This document shows, in pieces, positions 46,379 through 55,675 of a DNA stretch of 61,930 nucleotides. Position 1 is the first letter of the stretch. Every line of letters begins with the position of its first letter. The position numbers were made by a program, and so were the translations under genes. A model generated the notes under the pieces. It was not told where the DNA came from, did not search any database, and worked only from the letters and a program-made list of their open reading frames with translations. Source of the stretch: a virus. Location: positions 1 to 61,930 of IMG/VR virus record IMGVR_UViG_3300047476_000159. One strand, written 5' to 3'.

Positions 46379-47342
46379 AAATGAGTGGGATCCGTTGAAG
46401 GCTGTCATAGTGGGGGTAGCAGACGATGCTACCATTCCTACTGTAGATGACAGCTTGCGTATGGTTAATTATGCTGACAAGAAAGATGTTAGTACTATAC
46501 CTTCAGGTCCCTACCCTCAACAAGTTGTCGATGAAGCTAATGAAGATTTAGAAAGATTCGCATCTTTTCTAACGTCATGTGACGTAGAAGTAATGCGTCC
46601 TGATAAAAGAGTCAAGCCAGCTTACTATAACTACTGTCCGCGAGACACAGTTTTAGTTCACGATGACATGATATTGGCATCCCCTAATCCCATTTCTGCT
46701 AGGGCGAATGAGTACTTGGCTATGGTATCAGAGTTAAGTCATTTTGCTCCTGTAAAAGTAGCACAAACTAACCGTAATGGATTATACAACATTGAATGTT
46801 TAGGTAATCCTGACGTACTAGCATTAAACGAGACTAGTCCTTCATTTGATGCTGCCAACATTCTTAGAGATAATGACAATCTTTATTATCTAGTAAGTAA
46901 TAGCGGCAATAAAAAAGGTGCTGAGTATCTACAAGAACTACATCCAACTAAAAAAGTATGGACTATTGAAGGTGTGTATAGTTATATGCACTTGGATAGT
47001 ACTATTGCGTTGTTGCGTGAAGGATTGATGTTATTGAATCCATCACGAATCAAGTCAATAGAACAACTACCTAAGCCATTACGATCTTGGGATGTTATAT
47101 GGGCACCTGAGCCAGTAGACATAGGACACCATCCAGGCTATTGTAATGCTAGCACATGGGTTAGTGTAAACTTGTTTAGTGTAAATCCTAACCTAGCGGT
47201 AGTAGAAGAACACCAAGTGCCACTACAAAAAGAGTTAGAAAAACACAACATACAAGTTGAAATGTTACCAATGAGACATGCTAGAACATTAGGTGGATGC
47301 TTTCATTGCGTTACATTAGATATTTTGAGAGACCACAAATAA
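46368..47342 (+). CDS. Amidinotransferase (arginine:glycine / inosamine amidinotransferase family)
   Basis: A 324-residue protein with the family's landmarks in order: NYCPRDTVLV (~88-97), SPSFDAANILRD (D161), SYMHLDSTIALL (H208, D210) and RTLGGCFHCVTLD with C314 as the catalytic Cys of the GGxxHC motif. These enzymes move an amidino group from arginine to an amine; in natural-product pathways (streptomycin, saxitoxin) they make guanidino groups. It sits directly behind an aminotransferase-like gene that could generate the amine. Confidence 0.82.
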   Translation: MLSKNEWDPLKAVIVGVADDATIPTVDDSLRMVNYADKKDVSTIPSGPYPQQVVDEANEDLERFASFLTSCDVEVMRPDKRVKPAYYNYCPRDTVLVHDDMILASPNPISARANEYLAMVSELSHFAPVKVAQTNRNGLYNIECLGNPDVLALNETSPSFDAANILRDNDNLYYLVSNSGNKKGAEYLQELHPTKKVWTIEGVYSYMHLDSTIALLREGLMLLNPSRIKSIEQLPKPLRSWDVIWAPEPVDIGHHPGYCNASTWVSVNLFSVNPNLAVVEEHQVPLQKELEKHNIQVEMLPMRHARTLGGCFHCVTLDILRDHK

Positions 47343-49132
47343 TGAATACAAGTAGAGAAAAATGGTCCAGGGGGTTTATTACTCCTTTCTGGCAAGATGA
47401 TTATAAAACTTTCGAATATTTCAGAATGGCAGCCCCTGAATCAGATGTTGAAACATGGCGAGCCCGTGGATACACTAAGGATATAAATTTCACAGGCAAA
47501 GCATACGACAATACAAATCCAATGCCAGAATGGACTGACAGATTTAAGAATATTTTCCAGCTAACAAACATGTCGTTTACATTTTACAAAATGGAAACAT
47601 TAGACATAATGCCGGTACACTATGACGCATTCCATCGTTACTTACAAATGAATGAATGTGAGTTTGACGATGTGCGTAGAGTATTGATTTTCCTAGAAGA
47701 CTGGAAGCCAGGACATTACTTTGAAATTGCCGGGCAGAGTTTTACTAATTGGAAAGCCGGTGAGTGGTTTATGTGGCAAGGGGACGTACATCATTCAGCA
47801 GCCAACATAGGTTTAGAAGATAGGTATACATTACAAATAACAGGCATTGATTACGCCATCACTGATAACTGGCAACATCTACAGTGGATGAACTTTACTG
47901 ATTTGCCTACAAAGAAAGAAGCGAAGTCAGCAAGGTTACAGGAACTTGATAAGTTAATAAACGGCAACAGAGGAATCCCTTATTACATATATTTTTACAA
48001 TGGTCAAATTCATGACCTAGAGAAAATAGTACATAGTATGGAAGTAGCTGACCAATTGAATCGCACAGGTGTTGACATATATTTGTATGAACCTCTATGT
48101 AGTTATGACGAGATCGGGCAACCTTACTATCCTCCTATTGGAAACAAAATGAGTATGCAGTTCTATTCAGAATTCAGTGATGAAGTCTTAGAGCATAGAG
48201 CTAGATTCCGCGCAGTCGAATTAGATAGTATTGAAAAATATATAAGAAACAATCAGCTAACTAAAGTCAGAGTACACACATGTGATTTTGAAGTAGAAAA
48301 ATATTATATATCTTACGAACATTTAATGGAAATTGATACGTTCGATTTGTTCTTACGGGCTTTTGATCCGTCTGAATTTGAACCATTAAATGATGGCGAG
48401 CCGACGAATCAGTTTACGAAGAAATTCGTGTGTATGAATTGGCGCTGGACTCCCCATCGACAATTAATTTCTGCCTATCTGGCAGCAAAAGATGACTCAT
48501 ATCTGTCTTGGTACTTTAAAACACCCGTACAAAATTTTATGACAGAGCCATGGTATAATCTAAAAGACATACGTGAACAAGATGAAATTTTCTATAGCAT
48601 TCTTTTAAAAGGATTACGTATGCTAAAAGATAATGGACCTTTTTGTTTAGATTTTAAAGTTGATGAAGCAGTAACTATAGGTCACCCTTATTTTAGAGAA
48701 GTATTACCCAAGTCATCGATACAAGATTGTAAGCCTCAAGTAGGTCATGTGAAGATGGATGTAGTAAAGAAAATTTATAATGATGTTTTTTGTGACATCG
48801 TTACAGAGTCTAGATTCGCACAACCAACAGCAAACATTAGTGAAAAAACACTAAGGGCAATGTTCTACAAAAAACCATTTGTATTAGTAGGACCACCAAA
48901 CTCATTAGCATACTTGCGTGAACTTGGTTTCAAAACATTCGGGGCAATTTGGGACGAAGGCTATGATACAATAGAAAACCACCAAGAACGCTTTTTCAAG
49001 ATAATTGAAGTTATTAGTCATTTAGAATCAGAACCAATTGAAGTATTAAGAGAACGCTATGATTCTATCGTTGATGTACTAGAGCATAACAGAGCACACT
49101 TATTAAAATTTTTAGATAAAGATAGAGAATGA
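47342..49132 (+). CDS. 2OG-Fe(II) oxygenase (Asp/Asn hydroxylase-like) fused to GT-like domain (copy 3)
   Basis: A 596-residue protein; the TAATG overlap with the upstream gene picks ATG 47342. Residues ~75-170 have the jelly-roll iron site H93-x-D95 (VHYDAFHRY), a distal H150/H151 (WQGDVHHSAANIG) and R161 for 2-oxoglutarate. The C-terminal half contains ISEKTLRAMFYKKPFVLVG and LRELGFKTFGAIWDEGYD, the module shared with 38322-39530 and 42281-43432. The fusion suggests hydroxylation and transfer on one substrate. The middle also repeats FVCMNWRWTPHRQLIS, paralleling the HR motif of the other copies. Confidence 0.72.
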   Translation: MNTSREKWSRGFITPFWQDDYKTFEYFRMAAPESDVETWRARGYTKDINFTGKAYDNTNPMPEWTDRFKNIFQLTNMSFTFYKMETLDIMPVHYDAFHRYLQMNECEFDDVRRVLIFLEDWKPGHYFEIAGQSFTNWKAGEWFMWQGDVHHSAANIGLEDRYTLQITGIDYAITDNWQHLQWMNFTDLPTKKEAKSARLQELDKLINGNRGIPYYIYFYNGQIHDLEKIVHSMEVADQLNRTGVDIYLYEPLCSYDEIGQPYYPPIGNKMSMQFYSEFSDEVLEHRARFRAVELDSIEKYIRNNQLTKVRVHTCDFEVEKYYISYEHLMEIDTFDLFLRAFDPSEFEPLNDGEPTNQFTKKFVCMNWRWTPHRQLISAYLAAKDDSYLSWYFKTPVQNFMTEPWYNLKDIREQDEIFYSILLKGLRMLKDNGPFCLDFKVDEAVTIGHPYFREVLPKSSIQDCKPQVGHVKMDVVKKIYNDVFCDIVTESRFAQPTANISEKTLRAMFYKKPFVLVGPPNSLAYLRELGFKTFGAIWDEGYDTIENHQERFFKIIEVISHLESEPIEVLRERYDSIVDVLEHNRAHLLKFLDKDRE

Positions 49133-50610
49133 ATTACATAGGTATTAGCGCAGGCTTTCATGATGCCGCCGTGAGTGTAGTCAATAATCAAGGTGATATA
49201 TTATTTGCTAGTCATAGCGAACGATATAGTAAGAATAAGCACGACAAGTATTTGTGCTTGGACATTATCAAAGATGCTATACATTATTGTGACGATGAAT
49301 GGGAAGTTCATTATTACGAAAAGCCATTGATGAAATATCTAAGACAATTGTGGGCAGGAGAAAAACCCTCATTGTCTAATCTTAGCGTAAAAGACATTAT
49401 CGGCATGCCTTATATAAAAGAGTTAGGTGTTAGTAAAGTACATACTCATAATCATCATTTAAGTCATGCCGCGGCAGGCTTTCAAACTAGCCCGTACAAT
49501 GATGCTACTGTAGTAGTCATTGATGCTATTGGTGAATTCGATACTATAACGATATGGCATGCTGAATACGACAAGTACGGTAAGGCACAGTATAAAAAGC
49601 TATGGAGTAAAAAATATCCAAATAGTATAGGACTGTTCTATTCGGCAATGACTAAACGAGTAGGATTAAGACCATTAGACGAAGAATATATTCTTATGGG
49701 TATGGCGGCATACGGTGAGCCCAAATACATCAAAGAAATGATGACATTAGTTTCAGATTCTGTTAATATAGAGTTTAATGAGAATCTACATATAGGTGTA
49801 GCAGATACATTCTTACCAAATGCTGATCCAATGGACATCGCAAGTAGCGCACAGCACTTAGTAGAATGGTTCATTAAAATGGTAATGGCTAAAGCAAGAG
49901 AAGTAGGTCACAGCAAAAACTTAGTTTACAGCGGTGGTGTTGCTTTGAATTGTTTAGCGAACAGACTATTAGGGAGTTACTTTGAAAATATTTGGATTAT
50001 GCCTAACCCGGGTGATGCGGGAAGTAGTCTGGGAGCGGCTGCTCTTGGGTACGGTAAAAAACTTAATTGGGTTGATAGTTACCTCGGTCATGATATTAGC
50101 GGGGATTACCCTACCAATCGTATTCTTGATTGCTTGCTTACCGATAAAATTGTTGGTGTGGCTAGTGGAAGAGCTGAGTTCGGACCCAGAGCTTTGGGCC
50201 AGCGCAGTTTATTGGCAGACCCACGAGGACAAGAAATAAAGGATAAAGTTAATGAAATTAAACGTAGACAAAAATTTAGACCATTCGCCCCGGTTATTCT
50301 GGAGGAGTTGGCTGATACTTACTTTGATATGCCTACTGGTTGGAATAACAGTAGGTATATGCAAGTCATCAGTCGCTGTAGGGTTCCTGACTTATTTCCT
50401 GCTATCGTTCATCACGACGGGACTAGTCGTGTCCAGACAGTACCGAAAGATGGATCTGGAATACGAAGCCTCCTTGAAAAATGGTATGTTTTAACTGGCT
50501 GTCCAATGCTATTGAACACTAGTTTAAACATTCGCGGAGAACCAATGGTTAACGATAGAAACGATGCTGACAGATTTGAAAATCTCTACGGCATCAAAGT
50601 TTTATCATAA
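49129..50610 (+). CDS. Carbamoyltransferase (NodU/CmcH/TobZ family)
   Basis: A 493-residue protein. The N-terminal Kae1-like ASKHA domain begins YIGISAGFHDAAV and has HHLSHAAAGF (109-118) for metal/adenylate binding, DEEYILMGMAAYGEP, SGGVALNC and PGDAGSSLGAA. The C-terminal YrdC-like part shows EFGPRALGQRSLLADP and FRPFAPVIL. The family uses carbamoyl phosphate and ATP to carbamoylate hydroxyl groups on sugars and antibiotics. It is somewhat shorter than typical (~570). ATGA overlap with the upstream fusion gene. Two small membrane-like frames inside it are overlapping shadows. Confidence 0.85.
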   Translation: MNYIGISAGFHDAAVSVVNNQGDILFASHSERYSKNKHDKYLCLDIIKDAIHYCDDEWEVHYYEKPLMKYLRQLWAGEKPSLSNLSVKDIIGMPYIKELGVSKVHTHNHHLSHAAAGFQTSPYNDATVVVIDAIGEFDTITIWHAEYDKYGKAQYKKLWSKKYPNSIGLFYSAMTKRVGLRPLDEEYILMGMAAYGEPKYIKEMMTLVSDSVNIEFNENLHIGVADTFLPNADPMDIASSAQHLVEWFIKMVMAKAREVGHSKNLVYSGGVALNCLANRLLGSYFENIWIMPNPGDAGSSLGAAALGYGKKLNWVDSYLGHDISGDYPTNRILDCLLTDKIVGVASGRAEFGPRALGQRSLLADPRGQEIKDKVNEIKRRQKFRPFAPVILEELADTYFDMPTGWNNSRYMQVISRCRVPDLFPAIVHHDGTSRVQTVPKDGSGIRSLLEKWYVLTGCPMLLNTSLNIRGEPMVNDRNDADRFENLYGIKVLS

Positions 50611-50618
50611 GTAATTTA

Positions 50619-53600
50619 ATGTTAAGAGATGTATTTTATTTCGGCGAGAAGCCGAACGTTCACCCCCGAGAAAAACACGCCACTAGTCTATCTGACGCAA
50701 GAAGTCAAGCGACAACAGAACACTTCTGGATCATAAACGAATTTAGTGACTATCGAAATTTCGAATGGGATTTTGATTTTGAGTTTTTACCAGACGAAGA
50801 TGTATGGGCAGAACAACACAACAATGTATGGCCAAGTCAACATCAAAAAGATAGTGGTACATGGCTGTGCCCCAAAGAGTACAGTAGCATAGTAATATAT
50901 CGAACTGATGTAACTCCGGTTAAAAGAAAAAACATCAAAACATCTAACTGGGTACAACTTGATACTATAGATGAATCTAAGTTCGACTATAGCTGGCATC
51001 CCGATCCAAGTGATCCTCCCTACATATACAAATGGGGATGTAAGTTTTACCCGGCGCAGATAAAACATGTACTAGAGTACCACGCAGAAGGAGCTACTAC
51101 TGTCAAGTACATGAACGAGACAGTTGAGTTACTATCTAATGAATACTGGTTAGAATACTATCCTGTTGACAAAGAACATTTCGATTACACATGGAGACCT
51201 GATCCATTAGATCCTCCCTACATATACGTATGGGGCAACAAACACGTAGATGGCAAAGTAGCTCCTACTATCGAGTATCACACACCGGGCGCAACAGAAA
51301 GAAAACATCTACCTGAGTTAGTACAGTTAGAATCTAACCCATCGAACTTTGTTCACAATGAAGATAGCTATGGTATAGATTACAGTTGGATACCCGATCC
51401 AACTAGCCCTCCTTATATCTATGTCTGGGGTAACCAATGGAACAAGCCAGAAGATAAAGTTAGCATACAATATATTGTCGAAGGCGCGACTGAATACAAG
51501 TACATGGAAGATCGTGCTATTCGTAAACCATGTTTAGATAATTGGTTAGTTCCTGACAATTTAGACACTAGTAAGTTTGATTTTAGTTGGGAGCCAAGTC
51601 CAGCAGAGCCGGCATTTATCTATGAATTCGGTACACAGCATCAGCAGACAGGTGGACCTAAGTACATCGTACCCGGAGCATCAAAAACTAAATTCATCGA
51701 AACACAAAAAGCAATAGCATTGCCTACGCAAACTAATTGGAAGTTGTTTGAAGATATTGATACTACTAAATTTGATTTTAGTTGGCATCCTGATGATACA
51801 GCGCCACCGTACATATATGTATGGGGTAACCAATGGAACAAGCCAGAAGATAAAACAAGTGTTCAATATATTGTTGAAGGTGCTACTGAATACAAGTACA
51901 TGGAAGCACGTGCCGTGCGTAAGCCTTGTATGGATAACTGGATTCTTTCAGACAACTTAGATATCAGTAAGTTTGATTTTAGTTGGGAACCAAGTCCAGC
52001 AGAGCCGGCATTTATCTATGAATTCGGCACTCAATGGCAAAAGACAGGTGGACCTGTATATGTAGTTCAAGGAGCATCCAAGAAGAAATATATTGACATT
52101 CAAACAGCAATAGTGTTGCCTGATTCTAGTAATTACAGTGTATCTGAATCTGTAAAGGTAGCAGAGTTTGATTTCAGTTGGCACCCTGATGCCACAGAAG
52201 AACCATACATATATGTGTTCGGTAATCAATGGTATAATGGTATAACTATGCCTACGGTAAAGTATACAGTACCTGGAGCAACACAAATTAAATTTGTTGA
52301 TACTGTAGTTGCCAAGTTAGCACCTGATATGACTAACTGGTCAGTGCCTGATAATCTAGATACTAGTAAGTTTGATTTTAGTTGGATACCGGATCCTAAC
52401 GACCCGTTATACATATATCAATTCGGCACTCAATGGCAAAAGACAGGCGGACCTAAGTACGTAGTGCCATATGCCACTGAGATAAAGTATGTTGATGTTC
52501 AACGTGCTAAGATACTACCTAATAAAACAAACTGGTCTACTCCTTATAATATTGACCTACAAGATTTTGATTATAGCTGGCATCCAGACGCAACAGAAGA
52601 ACCCTACATATATCAATTTGGCACTCAATGGCAGGATATAGGTGGACCGCGCTATACGGTACCGAACGCAACTGAAGTAAAATATATTCCTACTGATGTT
52701 ATTCATGCCAAGTCAGCACCATCTATTGATAAGTGGATAGTCCCTGATGATATAGACAGGTCATTTGACTTTAGTTGGCATCCACACCCAGAGGACCCAG
52801 ACTATATCTACCAATTCGGTACTCAATGGCAAAAGACAGGTGGACCTAAGTATATTAGTGATAAGAAATATATTGATTTGTTGCCTACTAAGTTTGTAGA
52901 TGGCTCTATACTACGAGCTAAAAGATTACAGTCAACGACTAACTGGGAGATACCTGATAACATTGATTCGTCATTATTTGACTTCAGTTGGCATCCGGAT
53001 GATACTGAGCCTCCCTACATTTATCAATTCGGTACTGTACTAGAAGAAATTCACTTGAAGGACGGTCCTAAGTATGTAACACCTGGAAACGACGGCGAGA
53101 TAATATATGCTGAAAATATCTTGTTAGAAGATGCCGTTGCCCTACCCACTGTAGTACCTAAATATTATATCAAGACTACACTTGAAGATTTGTTAGCTGA
53201 ACACAGTAAAGAAGTGTTCTGGGCATTGCGTGATAACATCGATTATTCAAATTTTGATTTTGACTGGGTGCCTACGAAAGAACAATCATATAACATAAAC
53301 GTCTTTGGTAGTGCTGAAAGTGAATTAACACAGACTTATTTCGTTGATGCCAATAATTATTTCAATGGCTACACTGATAGAACTTATCTAGAGGATAAGA
53401 AGATTGAAGAAATGAACCTATCTGAGATGTTTATTAAACCAGATATGTTTTTTGTTGATAGGTCTAACCCCGAATCACAACATAGATATGAACAATTGAA
53501 ACAACGTTTCCCGTCGTTACAAAAGACTAGGTTCTTGAATACATGGGTAGATACGATTACTAGATGTGCTAACCGTAGCTCTACTGAACTATGCTGGATA

Positions 53601-55187
53601 CTTAACAGTGAACTAGATTACACTGACTTTGACTTTAATTATTACCCTAATCCATGGCAGATGAAAATGGTTCATGTATTCGGTACTCAATGGAGTCATT
53701 GGGGCTCTACGTTTATTATCAACCGAGATACTTTTGCTAAAGACACGAAATACATCAAAATAGTTGAGCATCTTTCAAATCTGAACTTTGTCAAAGATAG
53801 CAAGAAAAAAGCGAAGGCAGTAAATTGTTTGTACGATGTGTTTGTTATCGATTTTGGTAACAAAGAAATGTTTAAGGTTCTAAGAACACTACAACATAAG
53901 GTAGGCAATAGACCACTAGTGGATGTTGAATACGCAGGCAACTACCTTGATACTTTTAAGGAAATACTGAAACAGTTACCTGAGAAGAAAGAACATTACA
54001 TATGGATTTGTTCGTCACTCTGTAATTATGATGCGTTTGACTTTGGATACATTTGTGATCCATTCACGTTAGATCAGTTACATGTATTCCCCAGTGACAA
54101 TCAGCAATACGGTGATACCTTCTTAGTTAACGTAAACAAATTGCGTGAACTAGTCGACGGTATGCAGACACTAGAAGATTATAGCTGGTTAAACAACAAG
54201 ATAAACTTCAACAAGCACATGCGTGTAGGTAGATATCCTGCTCCTGAAATAGTGTCACCCGGCGATACGCACACTTCAGGTATTGATATTGAGTTTGACT
54301 ATCCTTATGTGGTAATGACTACACAAGATAATATCAACATTGACAAGATAGATTACGAACCAATGAGCATGTGGACTGAAGAAAGCAAAAGCATCATTGT
54401 GACTAGTACAGGTGGAACACGCATCATTGTCCCCAAAGAAGCAAAAGATGTAGTTAAGAAAGAACTGTATGATTATCCCTACATAACCAAGAGTTCTAAA
54501 CTAAGCAAGTCCAAGCCACTAGACATAGTTTTCCTAAGCAACGGTGAAAAATGTGCTGACGAGAACTACGAACATTTGTTGAATGTGACTAGAGGACTGC
54601 CTAATCGTATCGTTAGAGTAGATGGTGTTAATGGGCGTGTACAAGCATATCATGCTGCCGCAGACGCAAGCAACACACCGTGGATGTTCACTGTATTTGC
54701 TAAGTTAAAAGTCAGTAACAAGTTTGATTGGAACTGGCAACCTGATCGATTACAAATCCCGAAACATTATGTATTCTACGCAAAGAATCCTGTGAATGAT
54801 TTAGTATATGGTCACCAGGCTATGATTGCGTATAACAAGAAACTAACACTTGCTAACACAGGTAAAGGTCTTGACTTTACGCAGGACGATGAACACGAAG
54901 TTTTGGAATTAAACTCCGGAACTGCTATGTTTAACACTGATGAATGGAGTACATGGCGTACTAGCTTCCGTGAAGCGTTAAAGTTACGACACGATACTAC
55001 TCAAATTAGTAAAGACAGACTAAACGCATGGTTAACAGTGGGTAACGGCGAGTTTGCCCAATATAGTTTAGATGGAGCCAAACATGCTGTAGAATACTAT
55101 GAATCAGTCAATGGTGACTTTGATAAGTTGAAGTTGAGTTATGACTGGCCATGGTTAAGAGCGTATTTTGATTCAAGATATAAATAA
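50619..55187 (+). CDS. 1522-aa tandem-repeat protein with degenerate C-terminal glycosyltransferase-like domain
   Basis: Contains about 11 clear and four degenerate copies of a ~66-residue unit with core FDFSWHPDPxxPPYIYxFG, followed by a GGPKYxVPGAT segment and an NWxVPDNID linker. From ~residue 1296 (PLDIVFLSNGEK, RVDGVNGRVQAYHAAADASN) the C-terminus resembles the 29240 glycosyltransferase. The DGD position reads FTVFAKLKV, so the metal site appears lost. The last repeat-like core (FDWNWQPDRLQIPKHYVF) is embedded within that domain. It may be a scaffold or lectin-like protein for glycan assembly; function is unproven. No signal peptide was found. Confidence 0.7.
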   Translation: MLRDVFYFGEKPNVHPREKHATSLSDARSQATTEHFWIINEFSDYRNFEWDFDFEFLPDEDVWAEQHNNVWPSQHQKDSGTWLCPKEYSSIVIYRTDVTPVKRKNIKTSNWVQLDTIDESKFDYSWHPDPSDPPYIYKWGCKFYPAQIKHVLEYHAEGATTVKYMNETVELLSNEYWLEYYPVDKEHFDYTWRPDPLDPPYIYVWGNKHVDGKVAPTIEYHTPGATERKHLPELVQLESNPSNFVHNEDSYGIDYSWIPDPTSPPYIYVWGNQWNKPEDKVSIQYIVEGATEYKYMEDRAIRKPCLDNWLVPDNLDTSKFDFSWEPSPAEPAFIYEFGTQHQQTGGPKYIVPGASKTKFIETQKAIALPTQTNWKLFEDIDTTKFDFSWHPDDTAPPYIYVWGNQWNKPEDKTSVQYIVEGATEYKYMEARAVRKPCMDNWILSDNLDISKFDFSWEPSPAEPAFIYEFGTQWQKTGGPVYVVQGASKKKYIDIQTAIVLPDSSNYSVSESVKVAEFDFSWHPDATEEPYIYVFGNQWYNGITMPTVKYTVPGATQIKFVDTVVAKLAPDMTNWSVPDNLDTSKFDFSWIPDPNDPLYIYQFGTQWQKTGGPKYVVPYATEIKYVDVQRAKILPNKTNWSTPYNIDLQDFDYSWHPDATEEPYIYQFGTQWQDIGGPRYTVPNATEVKYIPTDVIHAKSAPSIDKWIVPDDIDRSFDFSWHPHPEDPDYIYQFGTQWQKTGGPKYISDKKYIDLLPTKFVDGSILRAKRLQSTTNWEIPDNIDSSLFDFSWHPDDTEPPYIYQFGTVLEEIHLKDGPKYVTPGNDGEIIYAENILLEDAVALPTVVPKYYIKTTLEDLLAEHSKEVFWALRDNIDYSNFDFDWVPTKEQSYNINVFGSAESELTQTYFVDANNYFNGYTDRTYLEDKKIEEMNLSEMFIKPDMFFVDRSNPESQHRYEQLKQRFPSLQKTRFLNTWVDTITRCANRSSTELCWILNSELDYTDFDFNYYPNPWQMKMVHVFGTQWSHWGSTFIINRDTFAKDTKYIKIVEHLSNLNFVKDSKKKAKAVNCLYDVFVIDFGNKEMFKVLRTLQHKVGNRPLVDVEYAGNYLDTFKEILKQLPEKKEHYIWICSSLCNYDAFDFGYICDPFTLDQLHVFPSDNQQYGDTFLVNVNKLRELVDGMQTLEDYSWLNNKINFNKHMRVGRYPAPEIVSPGDTHTSGIDIEFDYPYVVMTTQDNINIDKIDYEPMSMWTEESKSIIVTSTGGTRIIVPKEAKDVVKKELYDYPYITKSSKLSKSKPLDIVFLSNGEKCADENYEHLLNVTRGLPNRIVRVDGVNGRVQAYHAAADASNTPWMFTVFAKLKVSNKFDWNWQPDRLQIPKHYVFYAKNPVNDLVYGHQAMIAYNKKLTLANTGKGLDFTQDDEHEVLELNSGTAMFNTDEWSTWRTSFREALKLRHDTTQISKDRLNAWLTVGNGEFAQYSLDGAKHAVEYYESVNGDFDKLKLSYDWPWLRAYFDSRYK
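50982..53040 (+). repeat. Tandem coding repeat, ~200-nt unit, including a 396-nt near-duplicate
   Basis: Eleven clear copies of a ~66-codon unit lie in the 1522-residue protein. Two adjacent units are duplicated almost word for word: the GGGGTAACCAATGGAACAAG stretch recurs 396 nt apart (near 51427 and 51823), and AGTAAGTTTGATTTTAGTTG recurs near 51570 and 51966, the same offset. This indicates recent tandem amplification of a two-unit block. Confidence 0.75.
55179..55186 (+). promoter_or_regulatory. T4-type late promoter (TATAAATA) overlapping a stop codon
   Basis: An exact TATAAATA forms the last codons of the repeat protein (TAT AAA TAA). It is four bases before the ATG at 55191 and may also transcribe the tmRNA. 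Confidence 0.6.
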
Positions 55188-55190
55188 GCT

Positions 55191-55286
55191 ATGAGCTATG
55201 TTTTTTGGATAAGCATCGGAGTAGTGTGTGCGATAGCAATCTATTGGTTGATGGATTGGCAATCACATCACGAGGACGGTGAATGA
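55191..55286 (+). CDS. 31-aa single-pass membrane microprotein
   Basis: A short frame directly after a late promoter. The product has one hydrophobic segment (residues ~4-21, VFWISIGVVCAIAIYWLM) followed by an acidic/His tail (DWQSHHEDGE). It could be a holin-like, spanin-like or membrane-remodelling peptide. It ends immediately before the tmRNA acceptor piece. Length makes the call tentative. Confidence 0.5.
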   Translation: MSYVFWISIGVVCAIAIYWLMDWQSHHEDGE

Positions 55287-55650
55287 TTATTGCTGTATGA
55301 AGCAAAGAGAAAAGTGTTCTGGACGCGGGTTCGACTCCCGCCTGGTCCACCAAAAGAATTCTGAGTGTACCGTATTCGGGGAAGACCGTGCGGTGAAGGT
55401 GTTAAGCAGTAACAAGTGAACCTGTAACACTAGAGCGACACCTGCTCCTTAGACAGAATTCTTCTGATGGGCCAGTCATGGTTTCGACAGGGCAAAGAGT
55501 AACAGAGTGGACAGCACGGTAATGTGAAAACCGTAGGATTGGGGGAACCCGGTCGAAGAAGCAAAAAAATTAAATGCAAATGACGAAAGTTACGCATTGG
55601 CTGCTTGATTAAAGCATCCTGGGGTAAGACAGACCTCGCAACAGAACCTC
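55287..55650 (+). ncRNA. ssrA: Circularly permuted (two-piece) tmRNA, tag ANDESYALAA
   Basis: The acceptor piece comes first (about 55287-55352; 5' limit uncertain). It has the T arm GCGGG/TTCGACT/CCCGC (55325-55341), CTGGTCC (55342-55348), A and CCA (55350-55352). An intervening segment (55353-55468) is closed by AAGAATTCTG pairing with CAGAATTCTT. The coding piece starts at 55469 with GGGCCAG, which pairs with CTGGTCC and includes the G3:U70 wobble used by alanyl-tRNA synthetase. It continues with GGTTTCGACA, typical of tmRNA 5' ends. The tag frame 55576-55608 (GCA resume codon to TGA) encodes ANDESYALAA. It rescues stalled ribosomes and tags nascent chains for proteolysis. The 3' limit of the coding piece is estimated. 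Confidence 0.9.
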
Positions 55651-55675
55651 AAAAAGGCACTTCGGTGCCTTTTTT
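55651..55675 (+). terminator. Rho-independent terminator after the tmRNA
   Basis: AAAAAGGCAC, TTCG loop, GTGCCTTTTTT: a strong stem with a UUCG tetraloop followed by T residues. It ends the tmRNA transcript. Confidence 0.92.

Noticed and set aside
49982-50239. 85-residue frame inside the carbamoyltransferase gene
   Set aside because: It overlaps the conserved PGDAGSSLGAA and EFGPRALGQRS motifs of the real frame and has no independent support.
50252-50494. 80-residue membrane-like frame inside the carbamoyltransferase gene
   Set aside because: It lies wholly within the conserved C-terminal motifs of the carbamoyltransferase in another frame; the hydrophobicity is a by-product.
55321-55352. 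Isolated tRNA 3' half
   Set aside because: No matching 5' half lies upstream. The sequence pairs with GGGCCAG at 55469 and is the acceptor piece of the permuted tmRNA.
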